From Marinobacterium_D sp050908845 (lineage in GTDB: Bacteria; Pseudomonadota; Gammaproteobacteria; Pseudomonadales; Balneatricaceae): a stretch of 64,000 bases of DNA. Below the pieces are notes generated by a model. That model was not told the DNA's origin and did not search any database. It worked only from the letters and a program-made list of their open reading frames with translations. Positions 47,753-55,409 of this stretch are shown here, piece after piece. Both the position numbers and the translations under genes were made by a program. The first letter of the stretch is position 1, and each line of letters begins with the position of its first letter. Location of the stretch: assembly GCF_050908845.1 (NCBI RefSeq), contig NZ_CP194171.1, forward strand, positions 248,001 through 312,000, written 5' to 3'.

Positions 47753-48718
47753 ATGAAGCGCCCGGGCCTCAGAATCCACGCGCCCGCAATCCTCTACTTC
47801 GATTGCGTGCGCCGCTGTGGCTCTTTCCGTGAAGCGGCCCGGGTGCTGAATGTGGCCTCCTCGGCGGTGAACCGGCAGATCCTTAAGCTGGAAGATGAAC
47901 TCGGCACACCACTGTTCGAGCGTCTGCCCGGCGGGCTTCAACTCACCGCCGCCGGAGAAGTTTTCGCCCGTCATGTACTCACCGTGATGCAGGATACCGA
48001 GCGGGTAAAATCCCAGCTCGATGCGATGAAGGGACTGCGCAGCGGTCATGTGGAGCTGGCCACGGTCGAAGGCGTTACCGTGGACCTGCTGCCGGTGGCC
48101 ATCGAGCGGATGCGCGAACTTTATCCCCAGGTCTCCGTGGGCGTCTCGATTCACGGTTCCACCGGCATCCCCGAAACCATCGCCAGCGGTAACGCCGATC
48201 TGGGTCTGGCATTTGCCCTGCAACGTAACGATAACCTGCATCAGCTGATCCGTGCCCACCTGCATCTGGGCGCCATCATGCGTCCGGACCATCCCTTGGC
48301 TGGGGCAAAAAAACTGCGCTTTGCCACCTGCGCCGCCTACCCGCTGATCCTGGCCAAGCCGGAGCTGTCGATCGCGCATCTATTGGCCCCCGCCATCGCC
48401 CAGGCCCCTAACTGGGGCCGCCCGATAGCCGAAACCGGCTCTGTGGAGCTGGCGAAAAAACTCACCCTGCGCGGCGACGGCATCGCCTTCCAGACCCGCA
48501 TCGGTATCGAAGAGGAACTGGAGGCGGGCAAACTGGTTCATATCCCGATCATCAACAACGGCCCGATCATGAGTGACCTGGGGCTCTACATCCGCGCCCA
48601 GCGGGCACTGCCCGTGGCGGTCGACGCCTTTGCCCAGATCCTGTCCGCGGAGATCGAACGCCGCGCCCAGGCCGAACAGGAAATCATCGGCGACCTGAGC
48701 CCGGCGGCCGACGCCTGA
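47753..48718 (+). CDS. LysR-family transcriptional regulator of the oxygenase/importer cluster
   Basis: The 321-residue regulator has an N-terminal winged helix (GSFREAARVLNVASSAVNRQ) and a C-terminal effector domain of the periplasmic-binding type. It lies 11 nt after uvrD and directly before the first oxygenase, separated from it by 120 bp that hold an inverted repeat at 48738-48754. It probably controls the cluster in response to a substrate or intermediate. The effector is unknown. Confidence 0.88.
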   Translation: MKRPGLRIHAPAILYFDCVRRCGSFREAARVLNVASSAVNRQILKLEDELGTPLFERLPGGLQLTAAGEVFARHVLTVMQDTERVKSQLDAMKGLRSGHVELATVEGVTVDLLPVAIERMRELYPQVSVGVSIHGSTGIPETIASGNADLGLAFALQRNDNLHQLIRAHLHLGAIMRPDHPLAGAKKLRFATCAAYPLILAKPELSIAHLLAPAIAQAPNWGRPIAETGSVELAKKLTLRGDGIAFQTRIGIEEELEAGKLVHIPIINNGPIMSDLGLYIRAQRALPVAVDAFAQILSAEIERRAQAEQEIIGDLSPAADA

Positions 48719-48737
48719 GCATCCTCCGCGCACTGCT

Positions 48738-48754
48738 GTTGCCATAAAAGCAAC
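48738..48754. promoter_or_regulatory. LysR-type operator candidate
   Basis: GTTGC-CATAAAA-GCAAC is a perfect inverted repeat with an internal T-N11-A, as LysR regulators require. It lies between the LysR gene and the first oxygenase, 85 bp before the GTG. Confidence 0.6.
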
Positions 48755-48803
48755 GCCTTGCGCTAAATTATGTTCTTTTGGGGACGGCAAAAACGTCGTA
48801 CAA

Positions 48804-48833
48804 CTCTCTCTATCGTTTATTAAACGGAGAGAG
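48804..48833 (+). promoter_or_regulatory. Hairpin that can hide the oxygenase Shine-Dalgarno
   Basis: CTCTCTC (48804-48810) pairs with GAGAGAG (48827-48833), and CGTTT with AAACG inside, with a 3-nt bulge. The right arm overlaps the Shine-Dalgarno GGAGAGAGG six bases before the GTG at 48839. It could regulate translation of the first oxygenase. Confidence 0.5.
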
Positions 48834-48838
48834 GCGGC

Positions 48839-49831
48839 GTGACCCAGCCCAGTTCCCAATCCAATCCACAGTCCAGCAAGACCCTGCCAATCATCAGCCT
48901 GACCAACCTGCGTCAGGGCGATGCATCTGCACGTCAGGCCGTTGGCGAAGCGATACGCAGAGCCTGCCTGGACACCGGCTTTTTCCTGATCCGCGACCAC
49001 GGTATCGCCAGCGAACTTCAGCAGGCGGTATTCGACCAGGCACAGCAGTTCTTTGCCCGCCCCGATACAGACAAGCGCGCTGTGGATAAGTCGCTCTCCA
49101 TCGCCAACCGCGGTTACGAGCCGCTCGGTGGGCAGACACTGGAAGCCGGCACGCCGCCGGACCTGAAGGAAGGCTTCTACCTGGGCCGCGAGCTGGCTGC
49201 GGATCATCCCGATGTGCTCGCCGGCAAGTTCAACCAGGGTCCAAATCAATGGCCGGCGCAGCCAGAGGATTTCCGCCCGGTGATGGAAGAGTACCTGGCG
49301 CAGATGATCGGACTGTCGGAGCTGCTGATGCGCGGCCTGGCGCTGTCCCTGCAGCTGGATGAAGACCATTTCGACAGCTACTGCACCGATCCGATGACCA
49401 CGCTGCGGCTGCTGCACTACCCGCCGCAGCCGGTGGATGCCGCCCGCGACCAGCGCGGCGCAGGTGCTCATACCGACTTTGGCGGCCTGACCCTGCTGTT
49501 GCAGGACGATAACAGTGGCCTGCAGGTCTGGAACCATCAGGATCAGCAGTGGATCGATGCACCGCCAATCCCGGGCACCTACGTGGTCAATATCGGCGAT
49601 ATGTTCGCCCGCTGGACCAACGATCTGTACAAGTCGACCCTGCACCGGGTGATCAACCGCTCCGGTCGCGATCGCTATTCCGTGCCGTTTTTCTACAGCG
49701 GCAACCCGGATCACCGCGTCGAATGCCTGCCCGGCTGTCTGGCGCCCGGCGCCGAGCCGCTCTATCCGCCCACCACCGTTGATGCCCACTACCGCGAAAT
49801 GTATGGCAAGACCTACGGCAGGAAGTACTGA
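48839..49831 (+). CDS. 2-oxoglutarate/Fe(II) oxygenase, isopenicillin-N-synthase-like (copy 1)
   Basis: This 330-residue cytoplasmic oxygenase carries the full iron and cosubstrate set: H211-x-D213 in AGAHTDFGGLTLL, the distal H269 in KSTLHRVI and R279 in RYSVPFF. The N-terminal block ACLDTGFFLIRDHGI marks the IPNS-like group (COG3491). Members hydroxylate, desaturate or demethylate many small molecules. The start is a GTG with a strong, possibly sequestered Shine-Dalgarno. It is 3 nt upstream of the alpha/beta hydrolase gene. Substrate not determined; the importer and deaminase suggest a nucleobase-like ring. Confidence 0.9.
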   Translation: MTQPSSQSNPQSSKTLPIISLTNLRQGDASARQAVGEAIRRACLDTGFFLIRDHGIASELQQAVFDQAQQFFARPDTDKRAVDKSLSIANRGYEPLGGQTLEAGTPPDLKEGFYLGRELAADHPDVLAGKFNQGPNQWPAQPEDFRPVMEEYLAQMIGLSELLMRGLALSLQLDEDHFDSYCTDPMTTLRLLHYPPQPVDAARDQRGAGAHTDFGGLTLLLQDDNSGLQVWNHQDQQWIDAPPIPGTYVVNIGDMFARWTNDLYKSTLHRVINRSGRDRYSVPFFYSGNPDHRVECLPGCLAPGAEPLYPPTTVDAHYREMYGKTYGRKY

Positions 49832-49834
49832 GCT

Positions 49835-50629
49835 ATGCCGATTCATGCACATCACCTGATTCTGATTCACGGCGCCTGGGCGACACCGGGCATCTGGTCC
49901 CGGGTAACCCCGCTGTTCGAAGCCGAAGGTTTCTGCGTGCACCCGGTCTCCCTGCCTGGAGACGGCACTGATGACCAACCGGATCAGCCGCTGAATCTGG
50001 AAGCCACGGTACAGCGACTGACTCGACTGATTCACAGCCTGGAAGGTCCGGTCAGCCTGGTTGCGCACTCCGGCGGTGGGGTGATCGCGACCGCCCTGGC
50101 CGAGGCGATGGCGGAGCGCATCCGCGGCGTGGTTTATATCGCCGGCATGATGCTGCCCTCGGGAATGGGGTTTGCCGAACTGGTTCAGAGCCTGAGCGTG
50201 AAACAGGATCTGGCGGGGATTAGTCCTCACCTGCAGTGGAACGCAGATCGTAGCGCCAGCCGGGTGCCGCCCGAGGCCGCCATAGAGATCTTCTTCCAGG
50301 ACATGCCCCGTGATGAGGCAGCCAATGCCGCCGCGAGCCTGGTCGAGCAACCAGAAAGCACACGCTCGATGACCACCCGCTGGAGCAACGCGTGTTTTGG
50401 CCAGATTCCCCGTCTTTACGTGGAGGCAAGCGAGGATCGCTCGGTACTGCCAGTGCTTCAAAAGGAGATGCAACGACTGGTACCCGGTGCTCGGAGGGTG
50501 ACGCTGAACAGCGGCCATGCACCACAACTAAGCCAGCCGCACCAACTTATCCAAGAAATTGCATCATTTCTGTGCGGTACAGCGAAGCCTTTATCAGCTC
50601 CATCCCGCCCAGTCGCCTCAACCCCTTGA
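49835..50629 (+). CDS. Alpha/beta hydrolase, esterase-like
   Basis: The 264-residue hydrolase has HGAWATPGIW (oxyanion strand), the nucleophile elbow VAHSGGG (serine about residue 79), an acidic residue in EASEDRSVL and the histidine in NSGHAPQLSQP. It resembles the salicylate/methyl esterase-like group. No signal peptide is seen. It follows the first oxygenase by 3 nt and may hydrolyse an ester or amide in the same pathway. The substrate is unknown. Confidence 0.85.
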   Translation: MPIHAHHLILIHGAWATPGIWSRVTPLFEAEGFCVHPVSLPGDGTDDQPDQPLNLEATVQRLTRLIHSLEGPVSLVAHSGGGVIATALAEAMAERIRGVVYIAGMMLPSGMGFAELVQSLSVKQDLAGISPHLQWNADRSASRVPPEAAIEIFFQDMPRDEAANAAASLVEQPESTRSMTTRWSNACFGQIPRLYVEASEDRSVLPVLQKEMQRLVPGARRVTLNSGHAPQLSQPHQLIQEIASFLCGTAKPLSAPSRPVASTP

Positions 50630-50650
50630 ATAATGGGGCTGACAACTATT

Positions 50651-50666
50651 GGGCACGCTAATTGCT
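50651..50666 (+). promoter_or_regulatory. Sigma-54 promoter before the ABC importer
   Basis: GGCACG-CTAA-TTGCT (the -24 GG at 50652-50653 and the -12 GC at 50664-50665) has the exact GG-N10-GC spacing and differs from the TGGCACG-N4-TTGCW consensus only at the first T. The predicted start is near 50677, about 65 bp before the binding-protein ATG. NtrC-type control is inferred; only weak GCACCA half-sites lie upstream. Confidence 0.75.
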
Positions 50667-50742
50667 GAATATGAAACAAACCTGTCTAAATGATCAAGAA
50701 CGGTTCGGATTTCAAACCCCGACCCAAAGCGGAGAATCCAAG

Positions 50743-51732
50743 ATGTTGAAGAAACTGACCCACCCGCTGATGATGGCGGCTGCAATCACCTGCACGACCC
50801 CGGCATTTGCCGCCGATCAGGTCACCTTCCAGCTCGACTGGCTGCCCGGTGGCGACAAGGCTCCGGTTTATGTCGGTATTCAGCAAGGCTTCTTCGCCGA
50901 CGCGGATCTTGAAGTCAAAATCTCCAACGGCCGCGGTTCTACCGACGCCATCACCAAGCTGGCGACCGGACAGGCCGACGTGGGCTCAGCCGATATCGGC
51001 GCGCTGATGGCCGCACGGGCCCAGGACGACGTACCTGTTTCTGTTGTTCACCCCTATTTCACCCAGGCTCCGCACGCGTTCTTCGCCCTGGCTGATAGCG
51101 GTATCGACAAGATCACCGATCTCGAAGGCAAAAAAGTCGCCACCTCTCCGTTCACCTCCTCCAACGCCTTTCTGCCATTGGTGCTGAAAGAGAACGGCAT
51201 GAACGAAGAGATGATCAGCCTGACCAAGTCCGATCCCGGCGCCCTGGGTCCGATGCTGATGACCGGCAATACCGACGCGGTCATCGCCTGGGTTACCAAT
51301 ATCGCCCTGTTTGAGAACCAGGCCAAGGAAGCCGGAAAAGAGATCACCGTAATGCCCTGGTCCGAATCCGGCCTGTCGCTGTACAGCTCCTCGGTGATCG
51401 CCGCCGATAAATTCCTCGCCGAGCGCCCAGACGTGGCCAAGCGCTTCATCGCCGCTTACGCCAAGTCACTGGAATACACCTACGCCAACCCGGAACAGGC
51501 CGGCGCCGATATCCACGCGCTGGTACCTGAGGTGGACGCCGACGTGGCCGCCGCCCAGATCAGCAGCATCTACAACCTGGTCTACAACGATGTCACCGAG
51601 GCGGACGGCTTCGGCACCCTGACACCTGAGCGTCTGGCCAGCACCTGGACCTATGTTGCGGAAGCAAACGGCCTGGAAGAAAGTGCGCTGGATCCGGAAA
51701 GCATTGTTAACCGTGAGTTCCTGCCGCAGTAA
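50743..51732 (+). CDS. ABC transporter substrate-binding protein, NMT1/TauA-like
   Basis: The 329-residue precursor starts at the ATG 50743, with GGAGA 7 nt upstream and a signal peptide (LMMAAAITCTTPAFAAD). The mature part has the NMT1/THI5-like fold: VTFQLDWLPGGDKAPVYVG and NGRGSTDAITKLATGQADV. Family members bind taurine, sulfonates, nitrate, pyrimidine thiamine precursors or nucleobase-like rings. The closest reading, by the DWLP start, is the pyrimidine-type branch, but this is inference. It is the first gene after the sigma-54 promoter. Confidence 0.9.
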   Translation: MLKKLTHPLMMAAAITCTTPAFAADQVTFQLDWLPGGDKAPVYVGIQQGFFADADLEVKISNGRGSTDAITKLATGQADVGSADIGALMAARAQDDVPVSVVHPYFTQAPHAFFALADSGIDKITDLEGKKVATSPFTSSNAFLPLVLKENGMNEEMISLTKSDPGALGPMLMTGNTDAVIAWVTNIALFENQAKEAGKEITVMPWSESGLSLYSSSVIAADKFLAERPDVAKRFIAAYAKSLEYTYANPEQAGADIHALVPEVDADVAAAQISSIYNLVYNDVTEADGFGTLTPERLASTWTYVAEANGLEESALDPESIVNREFLPQ

Positions 51733-51762
51733 GCGCACACTTTCATAGAGGAAAGCTGAATT

Positions 51763-52545
51763 ATGTCTACCACGCACGAACGCGCGTTCGTCCGCATGGA
51801 AGGGGTCGGGCACCGTTACGATCCCGAGGGCCCGATGGCCGTTCAGGGCATCGATCTGGAGATCCGCCGGCATGAGTTTGTCGCCGTTGTCGGCCCGTCC
51901 GGATGCGGTAAATCTACCCTGCTGCGCATGGTGTCCGGCCTGCTGGTGCCGAGCGAAGGCAAGGTCAGCGTATTCGACAAGCAGGTGGACGGCCCCCGTG
52001 ACGATGTCGGCATCGTGTTTCAGAAACCGACGCTGCTGCCCTGGCTGAGCGTGCGCAAGAACGTGCTTTTCCCCCTCAAGCACAAATACGGCCGTTACAG
52101 CCGAGATGACGAAAAACGCGCCAATGAACTGCTGAAAATGGCGGGGTTGGAAAGCTTCGCCGACAAAATGCCGGACGAACTCTCCGGCGGCATGCAGCAG
52201 CGGGTCGGCATCGTCCGTGCCCTGCTGCTGAACCCGGATATTCTGCTGATGGATGAGCCTTTTTCGGCGCTGGATGCACTGACCCGTGAACAGATAGGTT
52301 TCGATCTGCTGAAGATCTGGAACGACCAGCCCAAGACCGTGCTGTTTATCACCCACTCCATCTCCGAGGCCGTGCTGCTGGCGGACCGGGTGCTGGTGAT
52401 GAGCAAGCGCCCCGGCTCGGTGCTGGACCTGATCGATGTGGACCTGCCGCGTCCACGCTCTCCGGAAACTATCCGCGATGCCCGCTTCGGTGAGCTGACC
52501 GACCGCATCCGCAAGCATATCTACGAGCCCGAAGCCCATGCCTGA
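51763..52545 (+). CDS. ABC transporter ATP-binding protein
   Basis: The 260-residue ATPase has Walker A GPSGCGKSTLL, signature LSGGMQQRVGIVRAL, Walker B ILLMDEPFSALD and the switch histidine in FITHSISEA. It belongs to the TauB/SsuB/NrtD type of importer ATPase. It ends with an 8-nt overlap with the permease gene. Confidence 0.95.
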   Translation: MSTTHERAFVRMEGVGHRYDPEGPMAVQGIDLEIRRHEFVAVVGPSGCGKSTLLRMVSGLLVPSEGKVSVFDKQVDGPRDDVGIVFQKPTLLPWLSVRKNVLFPLKHKYGRYSRDDEKRANELLKMAGLESFADKMPDELSGGMQQRVGIVRALLLNPDILLMDEPFSALDALTREQIGFDLLKIWNDQPKTVLFITHSISEAVLLADRVLVMSKRPGSVLDLIDVDLPRPRSPETIRDARFGELTDRIRKHIYEPEAHA

Positions 52546-53323
52546 TACTCAAACATCCCTGTTCCAGCGCCAGCTGCTGCGCTTTGCACCGGCCCTGTTC
52601 TTTATCAGCCTGGTACTGCTCTGGGAGCTGATCTGCCGTGTGGGCCAGGTGCCTACGTTTATCCTGCCTTCACCCAGCGCCATCTTTGCCTCGTTTTTCG
52701 ATGTGGATATCAGCCGCTGGCTGGGTCACCTCTGGGCCACCCTGCGTGTCGCCCTGATGGGTTACCTGCTCTCCATTTTTATCGCCATCCCGCTGGCGAT
52801 CGCGATGATGCGCTCCGAGCTGCTGTCACGCACGCTCTACCCGGCGCTGGTAGTAGTGCAGTCCACCCCGGTTGTGGCCGTGGCGCCTTTGATCATCGTG
52901 CTGATGGGCACCGATGATCCGTCCCGCGTACTGATCACCTGCCTGATCACCTTCTTCCCGCTGGTGGTTTCCACTGCTACCGGTATGCAGGAAACACCGG
53001 ACGAGCTGGTAGAGCTGAGCAAGTCGCTGGGTGCACCGCGCTACCGTGAAACCTGGCAGATCCGTATTCCCTACGCAATTCCGCATATCTTCAGCGGTCT
53101 GAAGGTATCGATCACCCTGGCCATTATCGGTGCCGTGGTGGCCGAGTTTGTCGCCGCCGAGGAAGGGCTGGGCTACTTCATCCAGTTCTCCACCTCCTTC
53201 TTCAAGATTCCCCAGGCGTTTGCCGGTCTGATCTTCCTGGCGATCATCAGTTTGCTGCTGTTCAAGTCGGTGCAGTGGGCGCAGCAGTGGCTGTTCCCCT
53301 GGAGTCTGCCGAAGAAAAAATAA
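52538..53323 (+). CDS. ABC transporter permease
   Basis: The 261-residue permease has about six membrane helices and the cytoplasmic EAA loop, here ELSKSLGAPRYRETWQIRIP. It pairs with the preceding binding protein and ATPase as a nutrient importer. The start overlaps the ATPase end by 8 nt; the deaminase gene starts 4 nt after its stop. Confidence 0.94.
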   Translation: MPDTQTSLFQRQLLRFAPALFFISLVLLWELICRVGQVPTFILPSPSAIFASFFDVDISRWLGHLWATLRVALMGYLLSIFIAIPLAIAMMRSELLSRTLYPALVVVQSTPVVAVAPLIIVLMGTDDPSRVLITCLITFFPLVVSTATGMQETPDELVELSKSLGAPRYRETWQIRIPYAIPHIFSGLKVSITLAIIGAVVAEFVAAEEGLGYFIQFSTSFFKIPQAFAGLIFLAIISLLLFKSVQWAQQWLFPWSLPKKK

Positions 53324-53327
53324 TGCG

Positions 53328-53825
53328 ATGAATGAAAAGAGAAACGGAATGAACTACACCGAAACCGATCTGAAATTCCTGCGCCAGAGCCTGGAGCTGG
53401 CTGCCTCGGCACGAGAGCAGGGGATCCACCCCTTCGCCGCGCTGCTGGTGGACGATAAAGGCCAGGTGTTGATGGAGCAGATCAACGCCTACCTGCCGGA
53501 TCAGGATATGACCGGTCACGCCGAGCGTGTGCTGATGACCCGTGCCAGCAAGGCGTACCGCCCGGACTTTCTGGCTCGCTGCACCATGTATGTATCGGCA
53601 GAACCCTGCTGCATGTGTGCCGGCGCGGCCTACTGGGCGGGCCTCGGTCGCCTGGTCTACAGCCTCAGCGAACATCGCCTGAAGCAGATCACCGGCAACC
53701 ACCCGGAAAACCCGACGTTGGATCTGCCCTGCCGTACCGTGTTCGAGTCCGGCCAGCGTCAGGTCGAGGTGATCGGCCCATTGCTGGAAGATGAGGGCGC
53801 CGCCCTGCATGAAAATTTTTGGTGA
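53328..53825 (+). CDS. Zinc nucleobase deaminase, guanine-deaminase-like
   Basis: The 165-residue deaminase has the zinc site H64-x-E66 (TGHAERVLM) and EPCCMCAGA (cysteines 94 and 97). AGAAYWAGLGRLVYS resembles guanine deaminase GDA more than CDA or TadA, and the C-terminus ends HENFW, like the PFQAW tail of GDA. An ATG at 53349 is an alternative start. It directly follows the importer, so a nitrogenous ring may be imported and deaminated. Substrate untested. Confidence 0.85.
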   Translation: MNEKRNGMNYTETDLKFLRQSLELAASAREQGIHPFAALLVDDKGQVLMEQINAYLPDQDMTGHAERVLMTRASKAYRPDFLARCTMYVSAEPCCMCAGAAYWAGLGRLVYSLSEHRLKQITGNHPENPTLDLPCRTVFESGQRQVEVIGPLLEDEGAALHENFW

Positions 53826-53995
53826 TGCCAGCACCACCAGGAGCGGGCGGGGCTTAACAACAGCCTCGCTCGGTGTTAACTTGAAAGACGTTAACCACTT
53901 TTAGAAACCGATTACAGGAAACCGGAGTAGAAGCAGTCAGGTTGAACCGCCTCAGGGGTTCGATCAGGTCATTGCTCCATTACAGGAGAAAACCG

Positions 53996-55036
53996 ATGAC
54001 TCAGACTACAAAACAACTCCGCTCGTCCGAAACTCCCTCAGACTCTTCATCCAACTACAGCCTGGAAGAACTGAACCGTGAATCCACCTTTGGTGGTGCC
54101 GGCGAGGATTTCGACCAGCGCGAAATCCGCGTTATCGACCTCAGCGACTTTGAAAACCGTCGCGCCGAAATTGCCGATCAGCTCTGGGCAGCTGCCACCG
54201 AAGTGGGCTTTTTCCAGCTCAGCAACACCGGTATCGAACAGGCCGAGGTGGATGCCGCCTTCGCCGAGGCAGACCGCTTCTTCAAACTGCCGGAAAGCAC
54301 CAAATCCCAGTATCCGCGCCCCAAGGGGGTTAACGCCGGCTGGGAGAGCCTGTCGCAGGTGCGCCCAAGCACCGGCACGGCGGATCAGAAGGAGTCCTAC
54401 CAGATCACCCGTTATCACATGGATGGACTCTGGCCCACCGAGGGCGAGCTGCCGGAATTTCAGCACCACGCGCTGAGCTTTGAGCAGCGCTGCTGGGAAC
54501 TGGGTATGAAAGTGCTCTCCTGCTTTGCCGACAAGCTGGGCTTTGAGCGCGATTTCTTCACCCGCGCCCACGACCAGTTCAGAGAGGACTACCAGAGCAC
54601 CCTGCGTCTGCTGCACTACTACCCGTGCGAGGGTGTGGATAAACAGGAAAATATCTGGCGCGCCGGTGCCCACACCGACTTTGACTGCCTCACCCTGCTG
54701 TTCCAGCACGAGGGCCACGGCGGCCTGCAGGTCTGCCCGGGTAAGGAAGCCGAGACCAAGCGCTGGACCAATGTACCGCCACTGGGCGGCGTGGTGACCT
54801 GTAATATCGGCGATATGCTGATGCGCTGGAGCGATGACAAGCTCAAGTCCAACCTGCACAGGGTACGTATGCCGCTGAAAGAGGAGTACTGCGGCAGCCG
54901 CTACAGCATCGCCTTCTTCTGCCAGGCCAATAAGAAAGTGATGATCGAAGGCCCGGAGCACAAATACGCCCCGATCACCGCCGAGGATTACCTCAACGAG
55001 CGCATCCGCGCCAATTTCACCAAGGCTGATAGCTGA
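53996..55036 (+). CDS. 2-oxoglutarate/Fe(II) oxygenase, isopenicillin-N-synthase-like (copy 2)
   Basis: From the ATG at 53996 (AGGAG 7 nt upstream) the protein has 346 residues. It keeps H226-x-D228 (GAHTDFDCLTLL), H288 (SNLHRV) and R302 (SRYSIAFF). It is clearly related to the first oxygenase but adds about 30 hydrophilic N-terminal residues and an insert near residues 245-260. It follows the deaminase after 170 bp that may hold its own promoter (paired GTTAAC sites). It closes the cluster. Reaction and substrate unknown. Confidence 0.9.
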   Translation: MTQTTKQLRSSETPSDSSSNYSLEELNRESTFGGAGEDFDQREIRVIDLSDFENRRAEIADQLWAAATEVGFFQLSNTGIEQAEVDAAFAEADRFFKLPESTKSQYPRPKGVNAGWESLSQVRPSTGTADQKESYQITRYHMDGLWPTEGELPEFQHHALSFEQRCWELGMKVLSCFADKLGFERDFFTRAHDQFREDYQSTLRLLHYYPCEGVDKQENIWRAGAHTDFDCLTLLFQHEGHGGLQVCPGKEAETKRWTNVPPLGGVVTCNIGDMLMRWSDDKLKSNLHRVRMPLKEEYCGSRYSIAFFCQANKKVMIEGPEHKYAPITAEDYLNERIRANFTKADS

Positions 55037-55043
55037 TAAAAAA

Positions 55044-55072
55044 GCCGGAGCAGGTGGAAAGCCAGCTCCGGC
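55044..55072 (+). terminator. Hairpin after the second oxygenase
   Basis: An 8-bp stem GCCGGAGC/GCTCCGGC with a 13-nt loop lies 7 nt after the stop. No T tract follows. Confidence 0.45.
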
Positions 55073-55255
55073 GATTCAACATCTCATTGAAGTGAACAGA
55101 AAACCGAGAAAATCCTATCTATCTAATCGCAGCCAGGTTCCCCTTCTGTGCAGCCGAGCATCGCAGACTGAAAGAGAAATAAGGGAAGGGCTGTCTGAGC
55201 CGCGAAGCGGCGACTTACTTTAAGGTGAGGGGTCGACCCGCTCTTTCAGGTGAGA

Positions 55256-55363
55256 AGCGCAGGGCAGTCGGCGCAGCCGACCAAACAGCAGGGGCGGCTT
55301 GGGATTGTTAAGGGCCTTGTCCGTTACAAGGCCCTTAACTCGCCAGCAGGCGAAAGCTGCGCT
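55256..55363. other. Cloverleaf-like inverted-repeat element between oxygenase cluster and urtE
   Basis: AGCGCAG (55256-55262) and CTGCGCT (55357-55363) close a region that holds three hairpins: GTCGGC-GCA-GCCGAC (55267-55281), a perfect 14-bp stem GTTAAGGGCCTTGT / ACAAGGCCCTTAAC (55307-55339) and CGCC-AGCA-GGCG (55341-55352). The last two are spaced by one base. It may be a structured RNA or a mobile repeat remnant. No known class was recognised, and no gene is supported in 55037-55409. Confidence 0.5.
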
Positions 55364-55365
55364 AG

Positions 55366-55408
55366 AAAAGGGGTGCTGAAGTCCAACACCCTGGTCCTAT
55401 TCAGGACC
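55366..55408 (-). terminator. Terminator of the urt operon
   Basis: On the minus strand the stop of urtE is followed by GGTCC-TGAATA-GGACC and then GGGTG...CACCC with CTTTTC after it. The second hairpin with its T tract looks like an intrinsic terminator. Confidence 0.65.
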
Positions 55409-55409
55409 G

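Noticed and set aside
48380..50527. 715-codon frame antisense to LysR, oxygenase and hydrolase genes
   Set aside because: It spans three well-supported genes on the other strand and has no recognisable domain or start signal.
50500..50640. Possible NtrC enhancer sites before the sigma-54 promoter
   Set aside because: Only scattered GCACCA-like half-sites were seen, with no good inverted pair, so no enhancer was called.
53843..53856. GG-N10-GC match before the second oxygenase
   Set aside because: Only the spacing fits; the -24 and -12 bases do not resemble TGGCAC and TTGC, so it is likely chance in GC-rich sequence.
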